Shown here: positions 8,891-15,366 of the stretch, piece after piece | How positions within the stretch are numbered: the first letter of the stretch is position 1 | Layout: every line of letters starts with the position of its first letter | From: Bradyrhizobium sp. CCH5-F6 | Lineage (GTDB): Bacteria; Pseudomonadota; Alphaproteobacteria; Rhizobiales; Xanthobacteraceae | Assembly (NCBI RefSeq): GCF_001556045.1 | Contig: NZ_LSIC01000175.1 | Coordinates: 1-15,377 of the forward strand | Direction of reading: 5' to 3' | Length of the DNA stretch: 15,377 nucleotides | Notes under the pieces: model-generated | What the model was told of the DNA's origin: nothing | The model's input: the letters and a program-made list of their open reading frames with translations, nothing else | The model's database searches: none | Translations under genes and position numbers: made by a program

Positions 8891-10651
8891 ATGTACGACC
8901 TGATAAGCAAACAGATTTCGTCCGACTATTTTCAAACCCGATTCAGCAACGACGGCCAACGGTTTGTCGCGTGGTATCTTCGAAACATTCTTTTTCGAGA
9001 CATGAATGAGACGAGGGACGACATCACTGATGGCGGGAACGATAAGCAAATCGATGCAATCGTAGTCGATGACGACAAGGCCTTAATCCATATCGTGCAG
9101 GGGAAATTCGTCCAAAGCGGCGTCGTCGACGCAGAGCCACTGCGCGAGGTTCTCTCCGCCTGGCTACAAGTGAAAGATCTGGCGCGTTTACAAAATGCAG
9201 CGAACCCAAAACTGCAACGCAAGCTATCGGAACTCGCCACGGCGATGGACGATGATTACGAGATCTCGTTTGAACTCATTACTACCGGTGAAATGACAAA
9301 GGCTGCAGCTTCTGATCTGGAGCTCTTCCAGCAAGAACTGGCAAAGATTGGCGAAAGAGATGACATCGACGCAACGATCCACGTGATCGACAACGAGGAG
9401 CTGCGCCGCAGATACGAATTTGCCGTTGAGACAGACAATCCAACTATCAACTATACACTACAGCTTGCCGGCAGCAGGTATATGTACCACGAGATCGCTG
9501 GCACACCCGTCTTGATTGCAGCACTACCGCTCAAAGAGTGCACAAAGCTGCCCGGTATAAAGGACGGATCGCTCTTTCAGAAGAACGTTAGACAAAGCTT
9601 GGGCATAAGCAACAGCGTTAACAAAGGCATTCGTGCAACTATCCTCGGCGACAAACGCAGGGACTTTTTCTTCTTTCACAACGGGGTCACTGCACTTTGC
9701 AATCAAATGCGCCTTGAGAACGACACGTTGAAATTGACGGGACTCAGTGTTGTCAATGGCTGCCAATCACTTAATACCATCCTCTCCTGCAGCGAGACGG
9801 TAAAAAAGCACGATGACGCATTCATTCTGTTTCGCTTCTATGAAATTCCTCAGCGTGACCGCGCCGATAAAATTTCCATCTACACCAACTCGCAAAGTGC
9901 GGTGAAGGCTCGAGACCTACGCAGCAATGACAAGCGTGTCTTAGCGATCAAGAAGGCCTACGAGTTGAAGTATCCGAGTGGATATTTCCTTTGCAAGCGC
10001 GGAGAGACCGCACCGCCAGAGAAAGATGAGACTCAAATCGTCGAGCTTTCAGGATTCGCTAAGAACCTCATTGCCTGGCATTCGCAACGTCCCAACCTTT
10101 CATACGGAGAGACAAAGATATTCGACAAGTACTTTGAAACACTTTTCAAGAACAAAGATTATCCGCCAGAGAACGTATCTGCTCTAAATACCTGGATGAG
10201 AGCAATTCTAAGCACCTGGGTCAGCTCAAACCCGCTTAGCCTGAACGAAACGCTTTTGGCCATGAAAGCCTATGCTCCCTACCATCATCTGTATGCGGTC
10301 GGCATGTGCTTCTCGATACTAAACAACCAGTCCGAGCGCGTGCCGATTCCGAGCCGTGCGTACGCTGTTGCGTCAGCTACCGGAATGGTCGAAGAAATCG
10401 TAAAGATAGCTGGCATCAGCCTCAATATGGCACTTGAAGCTGCAGCAAACGAAACGCAGCCTGCCAACAGAGTGTTTAGCCCGCAGAATTGGATCAAGAC
10501 GAAGACCTGCCTATCCGGGATAAACGGCGCAATCCGAAATTACTCAAACATGCTGCAAATGATGCCCGGTGGACCGGACATCAAGCGGAAGCTTAACGCA
10601 GCCACGCAATTGAACCCGGATGATTTCGAATACCGATGGTCTGCCGATTGA
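8891..10651 (+). CDS. AIPR-family protein with a PD-(D/E)XK-like N-terminus (putative phage defence)
   Basis: This 586-aa protein has the AIPR (abortive infection phage resistance) signature: FFFFHNGVTALCN at about 259-271, then LKLTGLSVVNGCQSLNTIL at about 280-299. The N-terminal 80 residues resemble a restriction-endonuclease fold: DGGNDKQIDAIVVDDD with D55, then an IVQGKF strand with Q70-x-K72, the QxK variant of the nuclease motif seen in Mrr-like enzymes. AIPR proteins occur in phage-resistance loci, and a nuclease role is a reasonable inference. No methyltransferase, ATPase or other usual partner is adjacent. I chose ATG 8891 (MYDLISKQ) because GGGGAG lies four bases ahead; a TTG at 8831 in the same frame lacks such a site. 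The gene is A+T-richer than its surroundings (27 of 60 G+C at 9661-9720 against 42 of 60 at 5701-5760 inside nrdJ), which suggests transfer. Confidence 0.82.
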   Translation: MYDLISKQISSDYFQTRFSNDGQRFVAWYLRNILFRDMNETRDDITDGGNDKQIDAIVVDDDKALIHIVQGKFVQSGVVDAEPLREVLSAWLQVKDLARLQNAANPKLQRKLSELATAMDDDYEISFELITTGEMTKAAASDLELFQQELAKIGERDDIDATIHVIDNEELRRRYEFAVETDNPTINYTLQLAGSRYMYHEIAGTPVLIAALPLKECTKLPGIKDGSLFQKNVRQSLGISNSVNKGIRATILGDKRRDFFFFHNGVTALCNQMRLENDTLKLTGLSVVNGCQSLNTILSCSETVKKHDDAFILFRFYEIPQRDRADKISIYTNSQSAVKARDLRSNDKRVLAIKKAYELKYPSGYFLCKRGETAPPEKDETQIVELSGFAKNLIAWHSQRPNLSYGETKIFDKYFETLFKNKDYPPENVSALNTWMRAILSTWVSSNPLSLNETLLAMKAYAPYHHLYAVGMCFSILNNQSERVPIPSRAYAVASATGMVEEIVKIAGISLNMALEAAANETQPANRVFSPQNWIKTKTCLSGINGAIRNYSNMLQMMPGGPDIKRKLNAATQLNPDDFEYRWSAD

Positions 10652-10751
10652 AGCACCGAGTAAGCAAGGTTTACGAGCGCTGCAATGCGATGGAGCACGC
10701 TGCTGATTGGAAACTGGATTGGTCATTGATCGAAAAATTTGGAGAAACTGT

Positions 10752-10997
10752 ATGGCAGAGAGGGTCAAACTTGGAGAGCGGATCAAAGGCGGCCTCAATC
10801 AAAACGAAGATTGGTGGTACTTTGTCGACGACGGTGAGTCGAAATATGTCGAGCATGAATGGTCCTACGTTGATCCGTTCGGAAAGGGCAAAGGAAGCTC
10901 TGGAGTTAAAAAAATTCCGCCGGAGGAGTTCCTTGCCAGCAATGTCGGCGAGGGCCTAAAGAACGCATTGCGTGCCGCGCTGAAAGGCAACTCGTAG
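10752..10997 (+). CDS. Small hypothetical protein, 81 aa
   Basis: The product begins MAERVKLGERIKGG and has an aromatic, acidic centre (NEDWWYFVDDGESKYVEHEW, then SYVDPFGKGKG) and a helical end (EEFLASNVGEGLKNALRAAL). I do not recognise a named domain. There is no signal peptide or membrane segment. ATG 10752 has GGAGAA six bases ahead, a good ribosome site; a TTG at 10707 in the same frame is less likely. It lies 100 bases after the AIPR gene in the same direction and could share its transcript. Its TAG stop codon is part of the palindromic repeat that follows. A second frame (10636-10959) overlaps it but reads like a shadow. Confidence 0.62.
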   Translation: MAERVKLGERIKGGLNQNEDWWYFVDDGESKYVEHEWSYVDPFGKGKGSSGVKKIPPEEFLASNVGEGLKNALRAALKGNS

Positions 10998-11077
10998 GCT
11001 GGGTATAGCGGAGCGAAACCCATCAACCGCAACCAAGACGATGATGGGTATCGCAAGGGCTCAACCCATCCTACGAG
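10991..11077. repeat. Palindromic intergenic repeat, TAGG(A/C)TGGGTA type, copy 1
   Basis: The left arm starts CTCGTAGGCTGGGTA and ends CGAAACCCATC at 11024. The right arm starts GATGGGTATCGC at 11043 and ends CAACCCATCCTACGAG. The outer 14 bases pair with one mismatch. The same kind of element is found at 13095-13176. Such TAGGATGGGT...ACCCATCCTA palindromes are common between Bradyrhizobium genes (from memory). It overlaps the stop codon of the small gene on the left and ends 7 bases before the next ATG. It may act as a terminator for the left-hand transcript. Confidence 0.85.
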
Positions 11078-11084
11078 CTACTGA

Positions 11085-12281
11085 ATGCAAAAGACCGTCT
11101 ATTTGGATAGCAACGACTTTTCCGACTTATCTAAGCCCGAGGCCAGCTTAGATGAAAGCGACAAACGCGTACTGGATGCATTGAGATCTGCTCGTGCAAA
11201 TGGCCGAGCAGTCTTCTACATCTCACCTATACATCTGTCTGAGGCTGTCCACGCCTCAGAGACATACAAGGAATCTGCTGTACGGCGAGCGGCCCTCATG
11301 AGTGAACTTGCGGGCGACAATCTTCTTCGTTTTCCAACGGACGTTTGCAAACTTGAGCTAGATAGAGTTATTACCGGCCAAGACGATCCGGTATGCTCCC
11401 TCAGCCAAATTGTCTCGGGCCCAGGCGAGTGGTTTGGCGCATCTCCTCCAGACAACCTTGACGATAGACGAAACGAGATTCGTGATATAGTAGAGCGCGC
11501 ACTTCAACCTCTGAGTCGGCAGGAACGACGCCGTCAGTTATCGAGGCTAAATCCGACGAAGAGGAGCTCTCATCCGTTCATACGCTCAATTATCAAGGAT
11601 GGCCTTCAAAAGACGCCTTCAACCGGCGTTCCGATTCCAGTGCTAAATCCAGAGCTAGTTCTTGAATGGTACCTCGGCAATGTGAGTGACGAAGATTTTC
11701 GGTCAAACTCACTGAAGCTCGCCAGAGATCCACTCATCCTATTTAAACATCTCATAGATGAACTTGGTCACCGGGAAACACTATACGACTTCCTCAGGGA
11801 TCAGGGCGTTAAGTGGAGCAAGCTTATTGAGAGTGGGATGACTGAAATGGCTCCCATTTTCGCCTTCGCCGATAAAAATAATCTGACTATTGATCTCAAT
11901 TCGATTATGTCACGGATAACAAACTCTTCGTTTTGGCAGAAGGTCATCGGGGCGCTGTCCGAGAAAGACCTAACCACGATGGCGATCGATGACATCGTCA
12001 GAATGAAAGATGCTTCTCCCTCGACTGCAATTTTCATTCACGCATTGATCGAGTCGGTTCGCGTTCGGCTTCATTCGACGCGCAGTCGAGCTGTCGCAGG
12101 AAACCTTGTTCCGGCCGCTGCGAAATTGAGTGACTATGGAGATTTCATGCATTCGATATACGCACCTTACTTCGATATATTCCGTTGCGATTCTTCATTT
12201 GCAGCAATTCTCAAGGGGCATGCTCCTGTTCGCTCGAGAATTGTGGGAAAGCGACGGGAATTGCTGTCGCTATTGGTCTAG
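11085..12281 (+). CDS. PIN-like nuclease-domain protein, 398 aa, with a long insertion
   Basis: The N-terminus reads MQKTVYLDSNDFSDLS, a hydrophobic strand ending in D8 with SND after it, as in PIN-fold ribonucleases. A second acidic position, E53, follows in YISPIHLSEAV. The C-terminus carries the other half of the fold: DYGDFMHSIYAPYFDIFRCD (350-369), with D353, H356, Y359, D364 and D369 spaced as in the D-x2-H-x2-Y-x-PYxDxFxxD signature of PIN-like proteins. About 270 mostly helical, charged residues lie between the halves, so this is far longer than the ~130-aa toxins of toxin-antitoxin pairs. No small antitoxin gene is adjacent. RNA or DNA cleavage is inferred; no experiment is known to me. 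ATG 11085 is preceded at once by an in-frame TGA and has only a weak ribosome site, but the position of D8 supports it. Composition is A+T-rich like the AIPR gene. Confidence 0.68.
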   Translation: MQKTVYLDSNDFSDLSKPEASLDESDKRVLDALRSARANGRAVFYISPIHLSEAVHASETYKESAVRRAALMSELAGDNLLRFPTDVCKLELDRVITGQDDPVCSLSQIVSGPGEWFGASPPDNLDDRRNEIRDIVERALQPLSRQERRRQLSRLNPTKRSSHPFIRSIIKDGLQKTPSTGVPIPVLNPELVLEWYLGNVSDEDFRSNSLKLARDPLILFKHLIDELGHRETLYDFLRDQGVKWSKLIESGMTEMAPIFAFADKNNLTIDLNSIMSRITNSSFWQKVIGALSEKDLTTMAIDDIVRMKDASPSTAIFIHALIESVRVRLHSTRSRAVAGNLVPAAAKLSDYGDFMHSIYAPYFDIFRCDSSFAAILKGHAPVRSRIVGKRRELLSLLV

Positions 12282-12566
12282 CCTCGAATTACCGCGCCGG
12301 TTCTGGACTCCTCCCGAACTGAGACACGATAGTTTCAGTGACAGCCGGAATTGCGGTGCCAGTACAATAGATTCACTCGCTCCTGCCGATCTATGGCTTC
12401 GGCTCCCGTTTGGTGAATACACAGCCGTAGTCGCAGACTGGTTCCGGCTCCCACCCTCATCAAGCCCCCGCCCCCGAAAATGCCTTTGCGGTCGAGGCCT
12501 TCCCTTCTAAACTCCCAACCCCACCGGCATCAATTCCGACGGGCCCGGTAGGCGCGGAGTCGAATT
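12282..12566. other. Intergenic stretch between the PIN-like and ParB-like genes
   Basis: These 285 bases hold no convincing gene. An open frame at 12130-12510 overlaps the end of the PIN-like gene and gives a protein rich in Cys, Trp and Pro with no recognisable domain. The stretch contains no tRNA-like cloverleaf and no clear inverted repeat. It marks the change from the A+T-richer block back to high-GC sequence, but no direct-repeat boundary is visible. Confidence 0.5.
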
Positions 12567-13079
12567 ATGCCAAAACCGGAGAGCTTCCCGATCGAGACCA
12601 TCTTCGTTCCCACGAAGCAGAAGAAAGCGATCAAGCCCGAGACCGTCGCAGAGATCGCGGAAAGCATTCTGGACATCGGACAGCAGGCCCCGATCTCCGT
12701 TCAGCGCGACGGAGACCGCCTCGTTCTGGTCGAGGGACTGCATCGGTTAGAGGCCTGCAAGGCGCTCGGCGAGACGACCATTCTCGGCGTCCTGGTCCCG
12801 GCCGAGCTTGCTCAACACAAGCCGCTGTTGTCCGAACGCCCCGAAGTGGAGGCAGAGCGCATCAAGATGGCGCGGTTGAAACAATTGCGCCTGGAAAAGG
12901 AAGCCGCGGAGGCGTCGGCGGCGGCCTCGAGAGGCAACGCAACGCAAGCGCCGCGCGCCGGTTCGGCGAAAGGCCTGCGCGACAATCCGAAGGCATCACC
13001 CGTCCGGATGGTGAAAGCGAAACCGAAATCATTGTCGGACTGGATCACCCAGCAGAAGGGCAGCGGCAGCCGCTATTGA
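12567..13079 (+). CDS. ParB/Srx-fold nuclease-domain protein, 170 aa
   Basis: The first ~90 residues follow the ParB N-terminal plan: FPIETIFVPTKQKKAIKPET, then VAEIAESILDIGQQAPISV, a DGDRLVLVEGLHRLEACKAL segment, and TILGVLV. The G57-L-H-R60 motif stands where partition ParB proteins have GERR and where the domain binds nucleotide. The remaining ~80 residues are a charged, Ala/Lys/Arg-rich helix (KMARLKQLRLEKEAAEA) and a basic tail ending SLSDWITQQKGSGSRY. There is no helix-turn-helix and no ParA gene nearby, so it is not a chromosome-partition ParB. The function of stand-alone ParB-like proteins of this type is unclear. CGGAG lies seven bases before the ATG. Codon use is high-GC like the flanking core genes. 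A palindromic repeat starts 16 bases after the stop. Confidence 0.8.
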   Translation: MPKPESFPIETIFVPTKQKKAIKPETVAEIAESILDIGQQAPISVQRDGDRLVLVEGLHRLEACKALGETTILGVLVPAELAQHKPLLSERPEVEAERIKMARLKQLRLEKEAAEASAAASRGNATQAPRAGSAKGLRDNPKASPVRMVKAKPKSLSDWITQQKGSGSRY

Positions 13080-13094
13080 GGGCCGAGATCGCTT

Positions 13095-13176
13095 CGTAGG
13101 ATGGGTAGAGCCCTTGCGAAACCCATCATTCCGCGACGGCTGGTGATGGGTTTCGCTTCGCTCAACCCATCCTACG
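13095..13176. repeat. Palindromic intergenic repeat, TAGGATGGGTA type, copy 2
   Basis: Left arm CGTAGGATGGGTAGAG...GCGAAACCCATC and right arm GATGGGTTTCGC...CTCAACCCATCCTACG pair over most of their length. It is the same family as 10991-11077, in better condition. It follows the ParB-like gene and may end its transcript. Confidence 0.87.
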
Positions 13177-13207
13177 CGCTGTGGTTCCGACGAAGACACC
13201 CTTTGCG

Positions 13208-13317
13208 CCGTCATTCCGGGGCGCGCCCGCTTGGGCGCGAGCCCGGAATCCATCGGGCGGCACGACGAGTGGCGCAATGGCTTCCGGGCTCGCGCTTCGC
13301 GCGCCCCGGAATGACGG
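13208..13317. repeat. Nested palindromic repeat, CCGTCATTCCGGGGCGCGC type
   Basis: The outer arms, CCGTCATTCCGGGGCGCGC at 13208-13226 and its reverse complement ending at 13317, are perfect. Inside lies a second inverted pair, GCGCGAGCCCGGAATCCAT against ATGGCTTCCGGGCTCGCGC, with one mismatch. It can fold as a long hairpin. Elements of this type are frequent between Bradyrhizobium genes (from memory). It lies just 31 bases after copy 2 of the other family. The gap from here to the gapR-type stop (13318-13416) holds nothing further that I can recognise. Confidence 0.85.
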
Positions 13318-13416
13318 AGAGCTCCGCTGCGCTCCACCTTCTCGTGGATGCCACCACATGACGGCCGCAATCCTTTCGATCGCGGCTACCTCTCCTCACC
13401 GATCAACCCGATCGCC

Positions 13417-13683
13417 TCACGCCGCCTTTGCCTGCTCCGGCGAGGCCGTCTCCATCGCGCGCATGTAGAGGTCGAGCAGGCTTTCGCGCTCGTCGCGCTC
13501 GTTCTTGTCTTCCTTGCGCAGCTTGATGATCTCCCTGAGGATCTTGACGTCGAAACCCTCGCCCTTGGCTTCCGCGAAGACTTCCTTCTTCTGCTCGCTC
13601 AACTCCTGCATCTCGCTGTCGAGGTTCTCGATCCGCTCGACGAAGGAACGGATCTTGCCGCCGGGAATGGTGATGTCGGACAT
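13417..13683 (-). CDS. DUF2312/GapR-family DNA-binding nucleoid-associated protein
   Basis: This 88-aa, highly charged helical protein fits the DUF2312 family in length and sequence. Key stretches are GGKIRSFVERIENLDSEMQE, KKEVFAEAKGEGFDVKILRE, and IIKLRKEDKNERDERESLLD followed by LYMRAME. The family includes Caulobacter GapR, which binds overtwisted, A+T-rich DNA ahead of replication and transcription forks and helps topoisomerases. The AEAKGxGFDxKxLRxxIxLRK pattern is the core of the family. Rhizobial genomes often carry several paralogues, so this need not be the main GapR and I leave the symbol empty. AGAGG lies five bases before the ATG on the minus strand. It is divergent from the methyltransferase gene with 110 bases between the starts, where both promoters must lie. 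Confidence 0.88.
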   Translation of the reverse strand: MSDITIPGGKIRSFVERIENLDSEMQELSEQKKEVFAEAKGEGFDVKILREIIKLRKEDKNERDERESLLDLYMRAMETASPEQAKAA

Positions 13684-13793
13684 GGTGCCTCTTTGCTGAC
13701 TGAGGTCGTGAAAATGACCGCAGAAAAATGACCAATGTGTTAACCTCGCCGTCCGCGCATTGCGCCTTGTGGAAACTCCGAGGGAGCCGTTCC

Positions 13794-14576
13794 ATGCCCG
13801 AGCTTCGCTTCGATGACGGTGCCGCCTACGAGAAGCTCATGGGAGTGTGGAGCCGTTCGGTCGGCGAGGTCTTTCTCGACTGGCTGAAGCCGGCGAAAGG
13901 CTTGCGCTGGATCGATGTCGGCTGCGGCAGCGGCGCCTTCACCGAGCTCATCCTGGCACGCTGCGCGCCCAGCGACGTCCAGGGCATCGATCCCTCGGAG
14001 GGACAGCTCGCCTTTGCCCGCACGCGCCCCGGTGCGCGCGGCGCGGTGTTTCAAACGGGCGACGCCATGGCACTTCCTTTCGAGGCGGCAAGCTTCGATG
14101 CCGCGGTGATGGCCCTGGTTCTCGTCTTCGTGCCGGACCCATCGAAGGGTGTCGCGGAACTGGCGCGGGTCGTTCGTCCCGGCGGCCTGGTTGCGACCTA
14201 CATGTGGGACATGCTGGGCGGCGGGTTTCCGCTCGATCCGATCGTCGACGGGATGCACGCGATGGATCTGTCGCCGACGCGTCCGCCGCATATGGAGGTG
14301 TCCACCCTTGCGGCGCTTCAGGACCTCTGGCGTGCGGCCGGGCTGCAGCAAACCGAGACCCGCGAGATCACCGTGCAACGGACGTTCCGCGATTTCGACG
14401 AGTTCTGGACCGTGGAGACGAAGTCCCCCTCTATCGCGCCGGTGGTCGCGGCGATGCCGGCGGCCGATGTCACCGCGCTCATGCAGGACGTGAGGGCGCG
14501 TCTGCCCACTGATGCGGACGGCCGCATCACCTGCAACGCCCGCGCGCACGCGATCAGCGGACGCAAGCCGGGCTGA
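13794..14576 (+). CDS. Class I SAM-dependent methyltransferase (UbiE-like)
   Basis: This 260-aa protein has a Rossmann-type methyltransferase domain. Motif I is WIDVGCGSGAFTE (39-51), the SAM-ribose acid is D66 in VQGIDPSEGQL, the adenine-contacting stretch is TGDAMALPF with D90, and motif IV is FDAAVMALVLVFVPDP. It is followed by VVRPGGLVATYMWDM. The C-terminal ~90 residues, including FRDFDEFWTVE, probably form the substrate lid. The UbiE/Methyltransf_11 type acts on small molecules or lipids; the substrate is unknown. I chose ATG 13794 because GAGGGAG lies about eight bases ahead and MPELRFDDGAAYEKLMGVWS is a normal family beginning. An in-frame upstream start at 13728 would add 22 residues without a motif. 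It stands alone, convergent with the next gene across a palindrome. Confidence 0.9.
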   Translation: MPELRFDDGAAYEKLMGVWSRSVGEVFLDWLKPAKGLRWIDVGCGSGAFTELILARCAPSDVQGIDPSEGQLAFARTRPGARGAVFQTGDAMALPFEAASFDAAVMALVLVFVPDPSKGVAELARVVRPGGLVATYMWDMLGGGFPLDPIVDGMHAMDLSPTRPPHMEVSTLAALQDLWRAAGLQQTETREITVQRTFRDFDEFWTVETKSPSIAPVVAAMPAADVTALMQDVRARLPTDADGRITCNARAHAISGRKPG

Positions 14577-14638
14577 AGCCGGCCATGTCAACACGAAGAA
14601 GCGGCAGCTCCAGCGGCTTGCGGCGGATGGCGGTTAGC

Positions 14639-14718
14639 CGTAGCCCGGATGAGCGAAGCGACATCCGGGACTTCTTTGCCGATTCACCCCGGATATCGCT
14701 TCGCTCATCCGGGCTACG
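14639..14718. repeat. Palindromic intergenic repeat, GTAGCCCGGATGAGCGAAGC type
   Basis: The left arm CGTAGCCCGGATGAGCGAAGCG pairs perfectly with the right arm ending CATCCGGGCTACG. An inner pair (ATCCGGG against CCCGGAT) flanks the middle. It lies between the convergent methyltransferase and small secreted protein genes and could stop transcripts from both sides. This is a third repeat family in the window. Confidence 0.87.
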
Positions 14719-14739
14719 AGACCACGCGAGCGGCCGGCT

Positions 14740-15018
14740 CTACCACCAATACGGCCACCGCCATCCCTCGTAACGAACATAGGACGGCACCAGCGGCGGA
14801 CCGTAGGGATCGACCTTGTCGTCCTCGGGGCGATAGCGATAGCGCGGAACGATGTTGTAATCCCACGGCGTCGGCCGCAGCACGGGCGCCGTGACGATCA
14901 ACCTCTCCTGCGGTGCCCGAACCACTTGCTTCCGCGGCTTTGCTTCGGCGGCCGATGTTGCAAGGCCGCTCAGCACCAGGGCCGTTCCGAGCGCGTAGGC
15001 GATGGTCATTTTCTTCAT
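14740..15018 (-). CDS. Small secreted protein, 92 aa
   Basis: The N-terminus MKKMTIAYALGTALVLSGLA is a classic Sec signal peptide: two lysines, a hydrophobic core, and a likely cut after TSAAEA before KPRKQ. The mature part of about 64 residues is rich in Pro, Tyr, Arg and Trp, with RYRYRPEDDKVDPYGPPLVP, and ends EGWRWPYWW. It has no cysteine and no membrane segment, so it is probably a periplasmic or surface protein. I do not recognise a named domain. AAGGAG lies nine bases before ATG 15018 on the minus strand, which makes this start better than one 15 codons upstream that would spoil the signal peptide. It is monocistronic as far as the window shows. Confidence 0.78.
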   Translation of the reverse strand: MKKMTIAYALGTALVLSGLATSAAEAKPRKQVVRAPQERLIVTAPVLRPTPWDYNIVPRYRYRPEDDKVDPYGPPLVPSYVRYEGWRWPYWW

Positions 15019-15116
15019 TGCATTGGTCTCCTTGCCGCCAGAGTGCAAAAGGACGCACGGCAAGGCAAGCGAATTTGCGCGAGGATCTTGCAGGAATCAC
15101 CGATGCCGGCCCCCCT

Positions 15117-15148
15117 CCGTCATTGCGAGCGAAGCGAAGCAATCCAGG
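15117..15148 (+). repeat. Short dispersed repeat, CGTCATTGCGAGCGAAGCGA type
   Basis: The sequence CGTCATTGCGAGCGAAGCGA followed by AGCAATCCAG is one half of an intergenic repeat I know as frequent in Bradyrhizobium and related genomes. No opposite arm is visible nearby, so it is a solo half. The 15019-15377 stretch holds no gene that I can support. Confidence 0.6.
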
Positions 15149-15200
15149 CTGTCTCGGCCGGAGCAGGCTATGACACATGACAACTTTTCCCTGCGGCCAT

Positions 15201-15366
15201 CCTTCGAGACGCCCGCCTTCGGCGGGCCCTCAGGATGAGGAGCGAGCGCGCGGCAGAAGTGTCAGCGGGCACCGATGCTGATGAGCCTCATCAGATGCTG
15301 ATGAGCCTCCTGTAGATGCTGATGAGCCTCATCCTGAGGAGACCGCTGAAAGCGGTCGTCTCGAAG
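15201..15366. repeat. Large inverted repeat, CCTTCGAGACG...CCTCAGGATGAGG type
   Basis: The left arm (15201-15240) reads CCTTCGAGACG, a small hairpin CCCGCCTTCGGCGGG, then CCTCAGGATGAGG. The right arm (15327-15366) reads CCTCATCCTGAGG, a small hairpin ACCGCTGAAAGCGGT, then CGTCTCGAAGG. The outer and inner parts are reverse complements, while the little hairpins differ. The loop carries the triple direct repeat listed separately. Confidence 0.8.
15274..15330 (+). repeat. Three tandem 16-bp direct repeats, GATGCTGATGAGCCTC
   Basis: Perfect copies lie at 15274-15289, 15294-15309 and 15315-15330, with offsets of 20 and 21 bases. Each contains a TGATGAGCCTC core, and copy 1 extends to the near-palindrome TGATGAG-C-CTCATCA. 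The array sits in the loop of the large inverted repeat and runs into its right arm. Confidence 0.9.

Noticed and set aside
11085..12281. VapC toxin of a VapBC toxin-antitoxin pair
   Set aside because: The protein is about three times the usual length and no small antitoxin gene precedes it; the 81-aa gene upstream has no AbrB- or RHH-like sequence and is separated by a palindrome.
12130..12510. 126-aa open frame overlapping the end of the PIN-like gene
   Set aside because: It overlaps the conserved C-terminal PIN motif in another frame. Its product has no recognisable domain.
15274..15330. CRISPR array
   Set aside because: The three repeats are 16 bp with only 4-5 bases between them, so there are no spacers, and no cas gene is near.
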